Shown: positions 27,359 to 39,214, counted from the stretch's first letter. The stretch is DNA of 64,000 nucleotides from Tessaracoccus palaemonis (GCF_019316905.1 NZ_CP079216.1:1426001-1490000), one strand, 5' to 3'. The notes: generated by a model not told the origin, from the letters alone. Program-made: numbers and translations.

Positions 27359-28848
27359 TCATCTCGCCCACCCTCGGGGAGTTCACCGAGCAGGCGAGGA
27401 CCCGTCGGGTCATCTCCGTCCACGCGCGGCTGCTTGCCGACGACCAGACGCCCGTCGCCCTCTATCAGCAGCTCTGCGGCGACCGGGAGGGCACATTCCT
27501 GTTCGAGTCGGCCGACGGTGGGATCTGGTCGCGCTGGTCGTTCGTCGGCGTCCGCGCCGCCGCGACGCTCACCGAGCGGGACGGCCACGCCGCCTGGATC
27601 GGCCGTGAGCTCGTGGGCATCCCCGACGACGGCGACCCTCTCGAGGTGCTCCGCGCCACGCTCGCCGAGCTCGCCACCCCGCCAGAGACCGGGCTCCCGC
27701 CGTTCCACGCAGGCATGGTCGGCTATCTCGGCTATGACGTCGTGCGGCGGCTCGAGAGGCTGCCCGACACCACGACCGACGACCTCGGCCGCCCCGAGCT
27801 CATCATGATGCTCGCGAGCGAACTCGCCATCCTCGACCACCATCGCGGTGAGCTGTGGCTGGTGGCTAACGCCATCAACTACGACGGCACGGACGAGGGC
27901 GTCGAGCGCGCCTACCGGACCGCCGTCGACGCCATCGAGGGCATGGCGGCGGCGCTGCGGCGCCCCCGCGCGAGCCTCGTTGTCCAGGAGGGCGAGCCCC
28001 GCACCCCCACGGTGATCCGGCAGCGCTCCTCCGAGGAGTACCGCGCGATCGTCGAGGAGGCCAAGGAGGAGATCCGCGCGGGCGAGGCCTTCCAGATCGT
28101 CGTGTCGCAGCGCTTCGACGTGCCGACGAGCGCCGACGCCTTCGAGGTCTACCGGGCCCTGCGGCTCACCAACCCCAGCCCGTACCTCTACCTGCTGAGG
28201 CTGCCGGGCTTCGACGTCGTCGGGTCCAGCCCCGAGGCCCTGGTGACGGTGCAGGACCGCGTCGCGACCACCCGGCCCATCGCCGGGTCCCGGCCACGCG
28301 GGGCCACCCCGGAGGCCGACCGCCGCCTCGCCGAGGAGCTGCTCGCCGATCCGAAGGAGAAGGCCGAGCACCTCATGCTCGTCGACCTCGGCCGCAACGA
28401 CCTCGGCCGGATCTGCGCCCCCGGCAGCGTCACCGTGCACGAGTTCATGAAGGTCCGCCGCTACTCGCACATCATGCACCTCGAGGCCGCGGTCTCCGGG
28501 CGCCTCCGGGACGGGGCCACCGGGCTGGATGCCGTGCTGAGCTGCTTCCCGGCCGGCACTCTGTCCGGCGCCCCGAAGGTGCGGGCGATGGAGATCATCG
28601 ACCGCCTCGAGGTGAGCCGCCGCGCGCTCTACGGGGGCGTGGTCGGGTACTTCGACTTCGCCGGCAACGCCGACGTCGCCATCGCCATCCGCACCGCCCT
28701 GATCGCCGACGGCGTGGCGCACGTCCAGGCAGGAGCCGGGATCGTCGCCGACTCGGTGCCGGAACTCGAGGACGCGGAGTGCTCGCACAAGGCAAGGGCC
28801 GTGATCACGGCCATCGGGAGGGCAGAGGCGATGGGGGGCCCCGCATGA
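27355..28848 (+). CDS. trpE: anthranilate synthase component I
   Basis: 497 residues. It converts chorismate and ammonia to anthranilate, with TrpG supplying ammonia; trpG is not in the window. The N-terminal region contains [17 protein letters not shown], which resembles the tryptophan feedback site (LLES-type motif). The chorismate-binding domain has [60 protein letters not shown] and [16 protein letters not shown]. The ATG overlaps the hisI stop and its own end overlaps the next gene (both ATGA). Confidence 0.95.
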   Translation: MIISPTLGEFTEQARTRRVISVHARLLADDQTPVALYQQLCGDREGTFLFESADGGIWSRWSFVGVRAAATLTERDGHAAWIGRELVGIPDDGDPLEVLRATLAELATPPETGLPPFHAGMVGYLGYDVVRRLERLPDTTTDDLGRPELIMMLASELAILDHHRGELWLVANAINYDGTDEGVERAYRTAVDAIEGMAAALRRPRASLVVQEGEPRTPTVIRQRSSEEYRAIVEEAKEEIRAGEAFQIVVSQRFDVPTSADAFEVYRALRLTNPSPYLYLLRLPGFDVVGSSPEALVTVQDRVATTRPIAGSRPRGATPEADRRLAEELLADPKEKAEHLMLVDLGRNDLGRICAPGSVTVHEFMKVRRYSHIMHLEAAVSGRLRDGATGLDAVLSCFPAGTLSGAPKVRAMEIIDRLEVSRRALYGGVVGYFDFAGNADVAIAIRTALIADGVAHVQAGAGIVADSVPELEDAECSHKARAVITAIGRAEAMGGPA

Positions 28849-29249
28849 GGGGTCGTGCGCCCGCGACACTCGTGGCCATGGCCGGGGCGCTGCTCGCCAC
28901 CCTGGGCTCGCAGGCGGCCTCGTCGCCGCTCATCGGCCCCGCCCTGGCTGTCCTGGCCGGCATCGCGCTCAGCCTCATGCTGTACCGCACCGCACTGCGG
29001 GTGCTCGGCGTCGCGATCACCGCGCTGTCAGTGGCCGGCCTCGGGTGGGCCGTGTCCATGGGCGCGTGGCTCGTCGCGGCGGGTTTCGCCGTCGCCGCGG
29101 CCGGGCTGCTCGGCGTCGTCGTCTGGGGGCCGCGCTGGGTCCGTCGCTCACCCGCCGCCGAGCGGCGCCTCGACGACTGGTCGGCCATGGACGCCGGGCT
29201 CGACCCGACCACCACCGGGGATGAACAACGGCCTGACCGCGCCGCCTGA
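28845..29249 (+). CDS. Trp biosynthesis-associated membrane protein (TIGR02234-like)
   Basis: 134 residues with four hydrophobic helices (ATLVAMAGALLATLGSQ; ALAVLAGIALSLMLYR; LGVAITALSVAGLGWAV; WLVAAGFAVAAAGLLGVVVW) and a C-terminal cytosolic tail containing DDWSAMDAGLDPT, a family signature (W..lD.G.DPT). This family is confined to actinobacterial trp operons and its role is unknown. It overlaps trpE by 4 bases. Confidence 0.85.
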   Translation: MRGRAPATLVAMAGALLATLGSQAASSPLIGPALAVLAGIALSLMLYRTALRVLGVAITALSVAGLGWAVSMGAWLVAAGFAVAAAGLLGVVVWGPRWVRRSPAAERRLDDWSAMDAGLDPTTTGDEQRPDRAA

Positions 29250-29255
29250 TGGCGG

Positions 29256-29261
29256 TAGGCT
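29256..29261 (+). promoter_or_regulatory. possible internal -10 element upstream of the HGxxPAAW gene
   Basis: TAGGCT, 40 bases before the ATG at 29302, whose own ribosome-binding site (GAGAGG) lies between. It could give extra expression of the trpC-B-A part. Confidence 0.3.
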
Positions 29262-29301
29262 CACCCGAGTCAGCGATCCGACCAACCAGAGAGGCTGAGC
29301 G

Positions 29302-29508
29302 ATGGCGCGTACCGCGAAGTACTACCACCACGGGCGGAGCCCTGCGGCCTGGGTCGGTTCCGTCGGCGTCGCGATCGGCTTCGTGCTGGTCGCCATCGCG
29401 GCCATGCTCGGCCCCAGCTGGCCGCTCGTCATCACCGGCGCCGCCGTGATCCTGGTCGCCTGCATCGTCACCATGGTCATGAAGACCATGGGCTTCGGCC
29501 AACCGTGA
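29302..29508 (+). CDS. HGxxPAAW family small membrane protein
   Basis: 68 residues. The N-terminus carries HHGRSPAAWVGS, the signature of the family, followed by two hydrophobic helices (VGVAIGFVLVAIAAML; WPLVITGAAVILVACIVTMVM). Its function is unknown. It lies between the TIGR02234 protein and trpC, is preceded by GAGAGG, and overlaps the trpC GTG start by 4 bases, so it is translated together with trpC. Confidence 0.85.
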   Translation: MARTAKYYHHGRSPAAWVGSVGVAIGFVLVAIAAMLGPSWPLVITGAAVILVACIVTMVMKTMGFGQP

Positions 29509-30299
29509 CCGTCCTCGACGACATCATCGCCGGAGTCCGCGAAGACCTCCACGCCCGTACCGCACGAGTCCCGCTCGCCGACGTCCGGCGCGCCGCGGAG
29601 AGCGCGCCCGAGCCCCTGGACGTGGTCGCCCGGCTGCGCGACCCGCGCCTGGCGGTGATATCCGAGGTCAAGCGCAGCTCGCCCTCAAAGGGACACCTGG
29701 CCGACATCTCCGATCCGGCGGAACTCGCCGCCTCCTACGCGGCGGGCGGCGCGGCGGCGATCTCCGTCCTCACCGAGCAGCGCCGCTTCAACGGCAGCCT
29801 CGACGACCTGGACGCCGTGCGCGCCCGCGTGGACGTGCCGGTGCTGCGCAAGGACTTCATGGTCGACGAGTACCAGTTCTTCGAGGCCCGCGTGCACGGG
29901 GCGGACCTCGTGCTGCTCATCGTCGCGGCCCTCGACGACGCCCAGCTGAGGAGCTTCCTCACGCTGACGTCCGATCTCGGCATGACGGCCCTCGTCGAGA
30001 CGCACACCGCCGAGGAGGTCGACCGCGCGCTCGAGGCCGGTGCCGAGGTGATCGGCGTCAACAACCGCAACCTCAAGACGCTCGACGTCGGCCTGGCGAC
30101 CTTCGGGGCGCTGGCCGGACGTATCGGCTCCGATGCCGTCAAGGTGGCCGAGTCCGGCATCCTCACCGCCGCCGACGTTGAACTCGTCGCGTCGCAGGGC
30201 GCCGACGCGATCCTGGTGGGGGAGGCGCTCGTCCGCCACGGCGACCCCGCCGCGGCGATCTCCGAGTTCATGGCGGCCGCAGAGAGGGGCATCCGATGA
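29505..30299 (+). CDS. trpC: indole-3-glycerol phosphate synthase
   Basis: 264 residues, a single-domain (betaalpha)8 barrel without a TrpF fusion. It closes the indole ring from CdRP. Seen are the catalytic lysine in [61 protein letters not shown] and [14 protein letters not shown] start overlaps the upstream gene (GTGA); its stop overlaps trpB (ATGA). The preceding TrpF step must come from PriA (55396) or a gene elsewhere. Confidence 0.96.
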   Translation: MTVLDDIIAGVREDLHARTARVPLADVRRAAESAPEPLDVVARLRDPRLAVISEVKRSSPSKGHLADISDPAELAASYAAGGAAAISVLTEQRRFNGSLDDLDAVRARVDVPVLRKDFMVDEYQFFEARVHGADLVLLIVAALDDAQLRSFLTLTSDLGMTALVETHTAEEVDRALEAGAEVIGVNNRNLKTLDVGLATFGALAGRIGSDAVKVAESGILTAADVELVASQGADAILVGEALVRHGDPAAAISEFMAAAERGIR

Positions 30300-31531
30300 G
30301 CCTGCCGACCGACACGGGACACTTCGGGCAGTTCGGGGGGCGTTTCGTCCCCGAGGCACTCCAGGCCGCGCTGGCGGAACTCACGGAGGCCTTCGACGCA
30401 GCCTGGGCCGACCCCTCCTACCACGCGGAGCTGGAGAAGCTGCAGCGCGACTACTCGGGCCGCCCGACCCCCATCACCGTCGCGGAGAACTTCTCGCGGC
30501 AGTGCGGCAACGCCACGATCCTGCTCAAGCGCGAGGACCTGAACCACACCGGCGCGCACAAGATCAACAACGTGCTCGGCCAGGCCCTGCTCACGAAGCG
30601 GATGGGCAAGACGAGAGTCATCGCGGAGACCGGCGCAGGCCAGCACGGCGTCGCCACCGCGACCGCAGCCGCGCTGCTCGGCCTCGAGTGCCGCGTCTAC
30701 ATGGGCGAGGTCGACACGCAGCGCCAGGCGCTGAACGTCGCCCGCATGCAGCTGCTCGGCGCCGAGGTCTACGCGGTCGCCGCCGGCTCCCGCACGCTCA
30801 AGGACGCCATGAACGAGGCGATGCGCGACTGGGTCACCACCGTCGAGGACACGCACTACCTCATCGGCACCGTCGGTGGACCCCACCCGTTCCCGTACCT
30901 CGTGCGCGAGCTGCAGCGGGTCATCTCCACCGAGGCCCGCCGCCAGATGATCGCCGAGCACGGCGGGCTGCCCGACTACGTCGCGGCCTGCGTCGGGGGC
31001 GGCAGCAACGCCATCGGCATGTTCTACGACTTCATCGAGGACCCGTCCGTCGGCCTCTACGGATTCGAGGCCGAGGGCGAGGGGATCTCCACCGGGCGCC
31101 ACGCGGCGACGATCACCGCGGGCAGCCCCGGCGTGCTGCACGGCGCCCGCACCTACGTCCTGCAGGACGAGGAGGGCCAGACCATCGAGTCGCACTCCAT
31201 CTCGGCCGGCCTCGACTACCCGGGTGTCGGCCCCGAGCACGCCTGGCTCGCCACCACCGGCCGCGCGGTCTACGAGCCGGTCACCGACGCCGACGCCATG
31301 GACGCCTTCAAGCAGCTGACCCGCACCGAGGGCATCATCCCGGCCATCGAGTCGGCCCACGCCGTCGCCGGCGCGAAGCGGCTCGGGCTGCGGCTGGCGC
31401 AGGAGAACCCGGACCTGCACCCGAAGATCCTCGTGTGCCTGTCGGGCCGCGGGGACAAGGACGTGGCGACGGCGTTCGACTGGTTCGGGCTGCCCGGCGT
31501 GCCGGACAAGACCGTTGGAGGCCTGGAATGA
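30296..31531 (+). CDS. trpB: tryptophan synthase beta subunit
   Basis: 411 residues. It condenses indole and serine with PLP. Lys89 in [15 protein letters not shown] is the PLP lysine; also seen are [18 protein letters not shown] with the catalytic glutamate, the phosphate-binding GGGSNAIG, and [13 protein letters not shown]. It is the TrpB1 type with the HTGAHK, GAGQHG and YPGVGPEHA signatures. It overlaps trpC and trpA by 4 bases each (ATGA), so alpha and beta are produced in step for the alpha2beta2 complex. Confidence 0.97.
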   Translation: MSLPTDTGHFGQFGGRFVPEALQAALAELTEAFDAAWADPSYHAELEKLQRDYSGRPTPITVAENFSRQCGNATILLKREDLNHTGAHKINNVLGQALLTKRMGKTRVIAETGAGQHGVATATAAALLGLECRVYMGEVDTQRQALNVARMQLLGAEVYAVAAGSRTLKDAMNEAMRDWVTTVEDTHYLIGTVGGPHPFPYLVRELQRVISTEARRQMIAEHGGLPDYVAACVGGGSNAIGMFYDFIEDPSVGLYGFEAEGEGISTGRHAATITAGSPGVLHGARTYVLQDEEGQTIESHSISAGLDYPGVGPEHAWLATTGRAVYEPVTDADAMDAFKQLTRTEGIIPAIESAHAVAGAKRLGLRLAQENPDLHPKILVCLSGRGDKDVATAFDWFGLPGVPDKTVGGLE

Positions 31532-32376
31532 GCAGCTTCACCGACGCCGCGCGGCTGGGCAACACCGGTGCCGTCGTCGCCTCCTGCCTCGACGCGGGGC
31601 GACCCGCGCTCGTCGGCTACCTCCCCGTCGGCTACCCGAGCGTTGCGCAGTCGATGGAGGCCTTCCGGGCCGTGGTCGAGGGCGAAGACGGCCGCGGCGC
31701 CGACATCGTCGAGATCGGCATCCCATACTCCGACCCGCTGATGGACGGGCTGGTCATCCAGCACGCCACCGTGAAGGCAAGGGCGCGCGGGGTCCACACT
31801 CGCGACGCGTTCACCGCCGCCGAGACCGTCGCCGCGACCGGCGCCGCCCCGATGGTGATGACCTACTGGAACCTGATCGAGGCCTACGGCCCCGACCGGT
31901 TCGCCCGCGACCTCGCATCGGCCGGCGGCCGCGGCGTCATCACCCCGGACCTGCCCCCGGACGACTGCCCGGAGTGGTTCGAGGCCAGCGATGCCCACAG
32001 CCTCGACAGGGTGTTCCTGATCGCCCCCAGCTCCACCGACGAGCGCATCGCGCTCACGATGGGATCGTGCCGCGGCTGGGTGTACGCCACCAGCGTGATG
32101 GGCGTCACCGGTGCGCGCTCCGCCACCTCCGACGCCGCGCCCGTGATCGTGGGGCGGGCCCGCGCCATCGACCCGACCATCCCGGTCGGCATCGGTCTCG
32201 GCGTGAGCAACGGGGCACAGGCGGCCGAGATCGGCGGCTACGCTGACCTCGTGATCGTCGGATCGGCGCTGCTCAAGTGCCTGGACTCCGACGGAGCAGA
32301 CATGCCGGGGGACCTGCGGCGCCTGCGGGCGCTGTCGGGCGAACTGGCCGCGGGCGTGGCGAGCGCCCGCCCTTGA
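31528..32376 (+). CDS. trpA: tryptophan synthase alpha subunit
   Basis: 282 residues. It splits indole-3-glycerol phosphate and passes indole to TrpB. Glu62 and Asp73 in [14 protein letters not shown] correspond to the two catalytic acids of the family. [41 protein letters not shown] and [16 protein letters not shown] are also seen. It is the last gene of the hisI-trp operon and a hairpin follows. Confidence 0.96.
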   Translation: MSSFTDAARLGNTGAVVASCLDAGRPALVGYLPVGYPSVAQSMEAFRAVVEGEDGRGADIVEIGIPYSDPLMDGLVIQHATVKARARGVHTRDAFTAAETVAATGAAPMVMTYWNLIEAYGPDRFARDLASAGGRGVITPDLPPDDCPEWFEASDAHSLDRVFLIAPSSTDERIALTMGSCRGWVYATSVMGVTGARSATSDAAPVIVGRARAIDPTIPVGIGLGVSNGAQAAEIGGYADLVIVGSALLKCLDSDGADMPGDLRRLRALSGELAAGVASARP

Positions 32377-32384
32377 TCCCGGCG

Positions 32385-32420
32385 ACTGATCCCGTGTCCC
32401 GGCCGGCCCGGGGGATCAGT
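32385..32420 (+). terminator. terminator hairpin after the trp operon
   Basis: ACTGATCCC (32385-32393) pairs with GGGATCAGT (32412-32420); the 18-base loop is itself GC-rich and partly self-complementary. It lies 9 bases past trpA and before the gltB promoter. Confidence 0.65.
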
Positions 32421-32474
32421 TGTTGCGGGTTCGTTACAACCTGGCAAACCGGCCGCCCGCTCGGTGAGACTGGA

Positions 32475-32503
32475 TTGTCGTGCAGAACTGCTGGCCGTAA
32501 TGT
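32475..32503 (+). promoter_or_regulatory. sigma70-type promoter of gltBD
   Basis: -35 TTGTCG (32475-32480) and -10 TAATGT (32498-32503) with a 17-base spacer. This leaves a leader of about 50 bases with GAGGAGGA before the gltB ATG. It is the best -35/-10 pair I found in the window. Confidence 0.6.
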
Positions 32504-32560
32504 TTGCACGCTGCCGCGTGAGCGGACGCGTGCCCACCGACCCTCGAGGAGGACCCGCCC

Positions 32561-35500
32561 ATGTCCCACAGTGTTTTTCCCCAGCGGGCCAAGGTGGGTC
32601 TCTATGACCCGGCGTACGAGCATGACGCCTGCGGCGTCGCCTTCGTGGCACGCCTCGATGGGGTGCCGACCCACGACATCGTGTCGAAGGGCCTCGAGGC
32701 CCTTCGTAACCTTGACCACCGCGGCGCCACCGGCGCGGACGAGGCGGCCGGCGACGGCGCGGGCATCCTGATCCAAGTCCCCCACAAGTTCCTCCGCGAC
32801 GTCGCGGGAGTCAAGCTCCCCGACCTCGGCGAGTACGCCGTCGGCATGGCGTTCATGCCCGTCGACGAGGCCGAGCGCGCCGAGGCGCGCCGCCGGATCG
32901 AGGCCATCGCCGAGGAGGTCGAGCTCGACGTGCTCGGCTGGCGGGACGTCCCCGTCGAGACCGGCACGCTGTCGCCCATCTCGGTCGGCGCCATGCCGCA
33001 CTTCGAGCACCTGATCGTCGCCGGCCGCGACGGCCAGTCCGGCATCGAGTTGGACCGCTTCGCGTTCGTGCTCCGGCGCCGCGCCCAGCACGAGGCGGGC
33101 GTCTACTTCTCCTCGCTGTCCGCCCGCACGCTCGTCTACAAGGGCATGCTGACCACCGCCCAGCTGGAGGAGGTCTTCCCCGAACTCCACGACGAGCGCA
33201 TGGCGTCGGCCCTTGCGCTGGTCCACTCGCGCTTCTCGACCAACACCTTCCCGGCCTGGGAGCTGGCGCACCCGTACCGCATGATCGCCCACAACGGCGA
33301 GATCAACACCGTGCGCGGCAACCGCAACTGGATGCGTGCCCGCGAGGCCCTCCTCACCTCCGAGAAGTTCCCCGGCGGCGTCGACGCCCTGTTCCCGATC
33401 TGCACCCCCGAGGGCTCCGACTCCGCGTCCTTCGACGAGGTGCTCGAGCTCCTGCACCTCGGCGGCCGCTCGCTGCCGCACGCCGTGCTGATGATGATCC
33501 CCGAGGCGTGGGAGGGCCACGCGGAGATGGACCCGGAGCGCCGCGCGTTCTACGAGTACCACTCGATGATCATGGAGCCCTGGGACGGCCCGGCCTGCAT
33601 GACGTTCACCGACGGGTCCATCATCGGCGCCACGCTGGACCGCAACGGTCTGCGTCCCGGCCGCTACTGGGAGACCGTCGACGGTCTCGTCGTGTTCGCC
33701 TCCGAGGCGGGCGTGCTGCCGATCGAGTCGAAGGACATCGTCCGCAAGGGCCGCCTGCAGCCCGGCCGCATGCTCCTGCTCGACCTGGAGCGTCACCGCG
33801 TCCTCTCCGACGAGGACGTCAAGGGCGCGCTCGCCTCGCAGCACCCCTACCGCAGGTGGGTCGCCGAGCAGAAGATCGAGCTCGACAAGCTGCCGACCCG
33901 CGCGCACATCGTCCACTCGCACAGCTCCGTCATCCGGCGCCAGCAGGTGTTCGGGTACACGCACGAGGAGCTGCGCCAGCTCGTCGCTCCCATGGCGAGT
34001 CAGGGGGCGGAGGCCATCGGGTCGATGGGCACCGACACCCCCATCGCGGTGCTGAGCTCCCGCCCGCGGCTGATCTTCGACTACTTCAAGCAGCTGTTCG
34101 CGCAGGTGACCAACCCGCCGCTCGACGCGATCCGTGAGCAGCTCGTCACGAGCCTGACCACCAAGATCGGCCCCGAGCGGAACCTGCTCGAGCCGACCCC
34201 CGACGCGGCCCGCCAGATCACCATGACCAGCCCGATCCTCGACTCCGAGCAGCTGGCCAAGATCGTGCGGATGAACCGCGAGGGCGAGCTGCCCGGCTTC
34301 AATGCGCACGTCATCAAGGGCGTCTACAAGGTCGCCGGCGGAGGCCGGGCCCTGCAGGCCCGCATCGACGAGCTGTGCGAGGAGGTCTCGTCGGCCATCC
34401 GCGGCGGCGCCCGCGCGATCGTGCTGTCCGACCGGCACTCCAACGCCGACCTGGCTCCCATCCCTTCGCTGCTGCTCACCGCCGCGATCCACCATCACCT
34501 CGTGCGGCAGAAGACGCGCACGCAGGTGGGCCTGGTCGTCGAGGCCGGCGACGTGCGCGAGGTGCACCACGTCGCGCTGCTGCTCGGCTACGGGGCCGCC
34601 GCGGTCAACCCGTACCTGGTGTTCGAGTCCGCCGAGGACCTCGCCCGCCGCGAGATGTACGTCAACGTGACCCCGGAGAAGGCGATCGCCAACGTCGCCA
34701 AGGCGCTCAGCAAGGGCGTGCTGAAGGTGATGAGCAAGATGGGCATCAGCACCGTCGCCTCCTACACCGGCTCGCAGATCTTCGAGTGCATCGGGCTGAG
34801 CCAGGAGGTCGTCGACCAGTACTTCACCGGCACCACGTCGCGCCTCGGCGGACTGGGCATCGCCGAGCTGGCCAAGGAGATCAAGGCGCGCCACAAGCTG
34901 GCCTACCCGGGCGACGGCATCCCGCTGGCGCACCGCACGCTGCCCGTGGGCGGCGAATACCAGTGGCGCCGCGAGGGCGAGCCGCACTTGTTCGACCCCG
35001 AGACGGTGTTTCGGCTGCAGCACTCGACGCAGACCGGCGACTACCAGGCCTTCAAGCGCTACTCGGCGCTCGTCAACGACAACAGCTCGCGGATCATGAC
35101 GCTCCGCTCCATGCTGAAGTTCTCCGAGCGGGAGCCCATCAGCATCGACGAGGTCGAGCCTGCCAGCGAGATCGTCAAGCGGTTCTCCACCGGCGCGATG
35201 AGCTACGGCTCCATCTCGATGGAGGCCCACCAGACCCTGGCCGTCGCGATGAACCGCATCGGCGGCAAGTCGAACACGGGCGAGGGCGGCGAGGATCCCG
35301 AGCGCCTGCACGACCCGGCGCGCCGCTCGGCGATCAAGCAGGTCGCCTCCGGCCGCTTCGGCGTGACGTCGGAGTACCTGACGTATGCCGACGACATCCA
35401 GATCAAGATGGCGCAGGGTGCCAAGCCCGGCGAGGGCGGCCAGCTGCCCGGCCCGAAGGTCTACCCCTGGGTGGCGAAGACGCGGCACTCGACGCCGGGC

Positions 35501-37090
35501 GTCGGCCTCATCTCGCCGCCGCCGCACCACGACATCTACTCGATCGAGGATCTCAAGCAGCTGATCCACGACCTGAAGTGCGCCAACCCCGTCGCACGCG
35601 TGCATGTCAAGCTGGTGTCCGAGGTCGGCGTCGGCACCGTCGCGACGGGCGTCAGCAAGGCCAAGGCCGACGTCGTGCTCATCTCCGGGCACGACGGTGG
35701 CACCGGCGCGGCCCCGCTGACCTCCGTCAAGCACGCGGGCGCACCCTGGGAGCTCGGCCTGGCCGAGACGCAGCAGACCCTGCTGCTCAACGGCCTGCGC
35801 GACCGCATCGTCGTCCAGTGCGACGGACAGCTCAAGACCGGCCGCGACGTCATCGTCGCCGCCCTGCTGGGCGCGGAGGAGTTCGGCTTCGCCACCGCCC
35901 CGCTGGTGGTGTCCGGCTGCGTCATGATGCGCGTCTGCCACAAGGACACCTGCCCGGTCGGCGTCGCGACGCAGAACCCCGAGCTCCGCGGCAAGTTCCA
36001 CGGCGACCCCGACCACGTCGTCAACTTCTTCATGTTCATCGCCGAGGAGGTGCGCGAGCTGCTCGCCCAGCTCGGCTTCCGCACGCTGGAGGAGGCCGTC
36101 GGCCGCGTCGACGTCCTCGACATCGCCGAGGCCGTCGGGCACTGGAAGACGCAGGGCCTCGACCTCACGCCGATCCTGACGAAGGTCGACGACGTGCACG
36201 GCAATGCGCTGCACTGCATCCAGGGCCAGGACCACGGTCTCGACACCAAGCTCGACGTCGAACTGATCCGGCTGGCCGAGCCCGCGCTGGCCCGCGGTGA
36301 GCGGGTTCGCCAGAGCCTCGGGGTCCGCAACGTCGACCGCACGGTCGGCACCATGCTCGGGCATGAGGTGACCAAGGCCACCGACGGCAAGGGACTGCCC
36401 GACGGCACCATCGAGTTCACCCTGAAGGGCACCGGCGGCCAGAGCTTCGGCGCGTTCCTGCCCCGCGGCGTGACGCTGCGGCTGGTCGGCGACTCGAACG
36501 ACTACTTCGGCAAGGGCCTCTCCGGCGGCCGGCTCGTCGTCACCCCGCAGGATGACGTGCACTTCGACCCCGCGACGCAGATCGTCGCGGGCAACGTCAT
36601 CGGCTACGGCGCGACGTCGGGTCAGCTCTTCCTGCGCGGCCTCGTGGGCGAGCGCTTCTGCGTCCGCAACTCCGGCGCGACTGCGGTCGTCGAGGGCGTC
36701 GGCGACCACGGCTGTGAGTACATGACGGGCGGCGAGGTTCTCGTGCTCGGCCCGACCGGGCGGAACTTCGCGGCCGGCATGTCCGGCGGCGTCGCCTGGG
36801 TCCTCGACCTGAACCCGCTGCGGCTGAACTCCGAACTGGTCGACCCCGTCGACCTGAACGAGGGTGACCTCGCCCGCGTCCGCGAGCTCATGACGGAGCA
36901 CCGCGCGGAGACCGGCTCGCTGGTCGCCGACGCGCTGCTCCAGCTGAGCGACGCCGAACTGGGGCTGCGCTTCACCAAGGTGCTGCCCCGCGACTTCGCA
37001 CGGCTGATGGCCGTGCGCGAGATGGCGATGGCCGACGGGCTCGCCGAGACCGAGACCACCAAGCTGATGATGGAGGCCGCTCATGGCTGA
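32561..37090 (+). CDS. gltB: glutamate synthase (NADPH) large subunit
   Basis: 1509 residues. It hydrolyses glutamine and aminates 2-oxoglutarate. The amidotransferase domain begins at Cys24 ([10 protein letters not shown]), exposed after propeptide removal. The central and FMN domains follow, with [16 protein letters not shown] and [20 protein letters not shown]. The [3Fe-4S] cysteines are in [19 protein letters not shown]. The C-terminal GXGXG beta-helix has [10 protein letters not shown] and [14 protein letters not shown] at 32561 follows GAGGAGGA. It overlaps gltD by 8 bases. Confidence 0.97.
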   Translation: MSHSVFPQRAKVGLYDPAYEHDACGVAFVARLDGVPTHDIVSKGLEALRNLDHRGATGADEAAGDGAGILIQVPHKFLRDVAGVKLPDLGEYAVGMAFMPVDEAERAEARRRIEAIAEEVELDVLGWRDVPVETGTLSPISVGAMPHFEHLIVAGRDGQSGIELDRFAFVLRRRAQHEAGVYFSSLSARTLVYKGMLTTAQLEEVFPELHDERMASALALVHSRFSTNTFPAWELAHPYRMIAHNGEINTVRGNRNWMRAREALLTSEKFPGGVDALFPICTPEGSDSASFDEVLELLHLGGRSLPHAVLMMIPEAWEGHAEMDPERRAFYEYHSMIMEPWDGPACMTFTDGSIIGATLDRNGLRPGRYWETVDGLVVFASEAGVLPIESKDIVRKGRLQPGRMLLLDLERHRVLSDEDVKGALASQHPYRRWVAEQKIELDKLPTRAHIVHSHSSVIRRQQVFGYTHEELRQLVAPMASQGAEAIGSMGTDTPIAVLSSRPRLIFDYFKQLFAQVTNPPLDAIREQLVTSLTTKIGPERNLLEPTPDAARQITMTSPILDSEQLAKIVRMNREGELPGFNAHVIKGVYKVAGGGRALQARIDELCEEVSSAIRGGARAIVLSDRHSNADLAPIPSLLLTAAIHHHLVRQKTRTQVGLVVEAGDVREVHHVALLLGYGAAAVNPYLVFESAEDLARREMYVNVTPEKAIANVAKALSKGVLKVMSKMGISTVASYTGSQIFECIGLSQEVVDQYFTGTTSRLGGLGIAELAKEIKARHKLAYPGDGIPLAHRTLPVGGEYQWRREGEPHLFDPETVFRLQHSTQTGDYQAFKRYSALVNDNSSRIMTLRSMLKFSEREPISIDEVEPASEIVKRFSTGAMSYGSISMEAHQTLAVAMNRIGGKSNTGEGGEDPERLHDPARRSAIKQVASGRFGVTSEYLTYADDIQIKMAQGAKPGEGGQLPGPKVYPWVAKTRHSTPGVGLISPPPHHDIYSIEDLKQLIHDLKCANPVARVHVKLVSEVGVGTVATGVSKAKADVVLISGHDGGTGAAPLTSVKHAGAPWELGLAETQQTLLLNGLRDRIVVQCDGQLKTGRDVIVAALLGAEEFGFATAPLVVSGCVMMRVCHKDTCPVGVATQNPELRGKFHGDPDHVVNFFMFIAEEVRELLAQLGFRTLEEAVGRVDVLDIAEAVGHWKTQGLDLTPILTKVDDVHGNALHCIQGQDHGLDTKLDVELIRLAEPALARGERVRQSLGVRNVDRTVGTMLGHEVTKATDGKGLPDGTIEFTLKGTGGQSFGAFLPRGVTLRLVGDSNDYFGKGLSGGRLVVTPQDDVHFDPATQIVAGNVIGYGATSGQLFLRGLVGERFCVRNSGATAVVEGVGDHGCEYMTGGEVLVLGPTGRNFAAGMSGGVAWVLDLNPLRLNSELVDPVDLNEGDLARVRELMTEHRAETGSLVADALLQLSDAELGLRFTKVLPRDFARLMAVREMAMADGLAETETTKLMMEAAHG

Positions 37091-38549
37091 TCCCAAGGGT
37101 TTCATGACGACGCCGCGGCAGCTGGCCGCGCGTCGGCCGGTGGGGGAGCGCATCCACGACTGGAAGGAGGTCTACCCCGGGACACCCGGGCGTGCCCTCC
37201 TGCCGATCATCACCGAGCAGGCCGGCCGGTGCATGGACTGCGGCATCCCGTTCTGTCACAACGGCTGCCCGCTCGGGAACCTGATCCCCGAGTGGAACGA
37301 CCTGGTGTGGCGCGACGAGTGGCAGTCCGCGCTCGAGCGGCTGCACGCCACCAACAACTTCCCGGAGTTCACCGGGCGGCTGTGCCCCGCGCCCTGCGAG
37401 ACGAGCTGCGTCGTCGGCATCAACCGCGACCCCGTCACGATCAAGAACGTCGAGGTCGCCATCATCGACAAGGCGTGGGACGACCTGCGCGTCACCCCGC
37501 AGCAGCCGCCGTGGCACACGGCCAAGACCGTCGCGGTCATTGGATCCGGCCCCGCCGGGCTCGCCGCCGCGCAGCAGCTGACGCGGCGCGGCCACACGGT
37601 CGTCGTCTACGAGCGGGCGGACGCCATCGGCGGCCTCCTGCGCTACGGCATCCCCGAGTTCAAGATGGAGAAGTCCGTCCTGGACCGGCGCCTCAAGCAG
37701 ATGATCCTCGAGGGCACCCAGTTCAAGACCGGCGTCAACGTCGGCGTCGACATCACGGGCGCGGAACTGCGCGAGCAGTACGAGGCGGTCGTGCTGGCCG
37801 TCGGCTCCACCGTCGCCCGCGACCTGCCCGCCCCCGGCCGCGAGCTGAACGGCATCCACCAGGCGATGGAGTTCCTGCCCCAGGCCAACCGCGTCGCGGT
37901 CGGCCAGGAGGTCCCCGACCAGATCACCGCCGCCGGCAAGGACGTCGTCATCATCGGCGGTGGCGACACCGGCGCCGACTGCCTGGGCACGTCGATCCGC
38001 CAGGGCGCCGCGTCCATCACGCAGCTGGAGATCATGCCGATGCCGCCCGAGGCGCGCCCCGGCCACCAGCCCTGGCCCACCTACCCGATGACCTTCAAGG
38101 TCACCTCCGCCCACGAGGAGGGCGGCGACCGGGTCTACGCGGTCAACACCCAGCGCTTCGTGGGCGACGAGGACGGCAACGTCGCGGGACTCGACATCGT
38201 CGAAGTGCGCTTCGAGGCCGGCCGCTTCGTCGAGGTGAAGGGCACCGAGAAGCACATCCCGGCGCAGCTCGTGCTGCTCGCGATGGGCTTCGTCGGACCG
38301 GAGAAGGCCGGCCTGGTCGAGGAGCTCGGGCTCGAGCTCGACGGCCGCGGCAACATCGTGCGCGACGACGCCTACGCGACCAACGTGGACGGCGTGTTCG
38401 CGTGCGGCGACGCGGGGCGCGGCCAGTCGCTCATCGTGTGGGCCATCGCCGAGGGGCGCAGCTGCGCGGCCGGCGTCGACACGTTCCTGTCCGGCACCTC
38501 CAAGCTGCCGCGGCCCATCGGGCCCGAGGTGCGCCAGCTCCTCGCCTGA
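37083..38549 (+). CDS. gltD: glutamate synthase small subunit
   Basis: 488 residues. It passes electrons from NADPH through FAD and iron-sulfur clusters to GltB. Clusters of cysteines lie in [18 protein letters not shown] and [11 protein letters not shown]. The FAD-binding [17 protein letters not shown] and NAD(P)H-binding [17 protein letters not shown] motifs are intact, as is the C-terminal [17 protein letters not shown]. Its ATG lies inside the end of gltB, so translation is coupled. A strong hairpin follows. Confidence 0.97.
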   Translation: MADPKGFMTTPRQLAARRPVGERIHDWKEVYPGTPGRALLPIITEQAGRCMDCGIPFCHNGCPLGNLIPEWNDLVWRDEWQSALERLHATNNFPEFTGRLCPAPCETSCVVGINRDPVTIKNVEVAIIDKAWDDLRVTPQQPPWHTAKTVAVIGSGPAGLAAAQQLTRRGHTVVVYERADAIGGLLRYGIPEFKMEKSVLDRRLKQMILEGTQFKTGVNVGVDITGAELREQYEAVVLAVGSTVARDLPAPGRELNGIHQAMEFLPQANRVAVGQEVPDQITAAGKDVVIIGGGDTGADCLGTSIRQGAASITQLEIMPMPPEARPGHQPWPTYPMTFKVTSAHEEGGDRVYAVNTQRFVGDEDGNVAGLDIVEVRFEAGRFVEVKGTEKHIPAQLVLLAMGFVGPEKAGLVEELGLELDGRGNIVRDDAYATNVDGVFACGDAGRGQSLIVWAIAEGRSCAAGVDTFLSGTSKLPRPIGPEVRQLLA

Positions 38550-38564
38550 ACGCCGAGCAACGGT

Positions 38565-38596
38565 GACGGCCACTCCCCGCAGGGGGAGTGGCCGTC
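38565..38596 (+). terminator. terminator hairpin after gltBD
   Basis: Perfect 14-bp stem (38565-38578 with 38583-38596) and a 4-base loop GCAG, 16 bases past the gltD stop and just before the rpiB promoter. Confidence 0.85.
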
Positions 38597-38616
38597 CGCG
38601 TTCCGGCCGCGCGCCC

Positions 38617-38622
38617 TAGACT
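38617..38622 (+). promoter_or_regulatory. -10 element of rpiB
   Basis: TAGACT, 32 bases before the rpiB ATG, directly after the gltBD terminator. A leadered transcript with AAGGAG is expected. Confidence 0.45.
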
Positions 38623-38653
38623 GGGCGGGATCCATCGACGAAGGAGACGAAGC

Positions 38654-39127
38654 ATGAGGGTGGCGATCGCCAGCGACCACACGGCCATGGAACTGCGGGA
38701 GAACATCGCGGAGTTCGTACGGGGCATGGGCCACGAGGTCGTCGACCTCGGCACGAACGACCCGAGCCGGGCCGACTACCCGGTCTACGGCCGGGCCGTG
38801 GGCGATGCGGTCGCGTCCGGGAAGGTCGACCGCGGCATCGCGATCTGCGGCACGGGCATCGGGATCTCCATCGCCGCCAACAAGGTGCCCGGCGTGCGCT
38901 GCGTCGTGTGCTCCGAGCCCTACTCCGCGGCGCTGTCGCGTCAGCACAACGACTCGAACGTGCTGGCCTTCGGGGCCCGGGTCGTCGGCGACGAGATGGC
39001 AAAGATGATCACCCGCGAGTGGCTCGTCACCGAGTTCGAGGGGGGCCGCCACCAGCGGCGCGTGAACCAGCTGAACGCGCTCGACGAGGGCGTCGAGATC
39101 GCCGACCAGGTGGACCCTCTGGCGTGA
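38654..39127 (+). CDS. rpiB: ribose-5-phosphate isomerase B (RpiB/LacAB family)
   Basis: 157 residues. It interconverts ribose-5-phosphate and ribulose-5-phosphate in the pentose phosphate pathway. Seen are [32 protein letters not shown], the active-site cysteine loop [18 protein letters not shown] and [17 protein letters not shown]. The ATG at 38654 has AAGGAG at good spacing. It is probably a single-gene unit. A role with another sugar phosphate (LacA/LacB or erythrose type) cannot be excluded from sequence alone. Confidence 0.9.
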   Translation: MRVAIASDHTAMELRENIAEFVRGMGHEVVDLGTNDPSRADYPVYGRAVGDAVASGKVDRGIAICGTGIGISIAANKVPGVRCVVCSEPYSAALSRQHNDSNVLAFGARVVGDEMAKMITREWLVTEFEGGRHQRRVNQLNALDEGVEIADQVDPLA

Positions 39128-39191
39128 CGGACTGACGCCCGCGCCGCTGTCATAACAGTTGCGTAACGACGGGTGGTTCAGGTTGGCTCGC

Positions 39192-39214
39192 GTTAGTACA
39201 TATGGTTAACTAAC
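39192..39214 (+). promoter_or_regulatory. palindromic operator candidate at the ROK regulator promoter
   Basis: GTTAGT (39192-39197) and ACTAAC (39209-39214) form an inverted repeat with an 11-base centre, ending 4 bases before the ATG at 39219. A possible promoter (TTGGCT at 39183, 17 bases, TTAACT at 39206) overlaps it, placing the transcript start at the start codon. Half-sites of TTAGT/ACTAA type are known for XylR-like ROK repressors, so autoregulation is likely. Confidence 0.55.

Noticed and set aside
32273-37153. Very long open frame (1626 codons) on the minus strand opposite gltB
   Set aside because: It is antisense to a clearly conserved enzyme and is rich in Arg, Gly, Val, Asp and Leu, as expected of the complement of a high-GC gene. 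The same applies to long frames opposite dnaE (47417-51010) and the acyl reductase (56070-58544).
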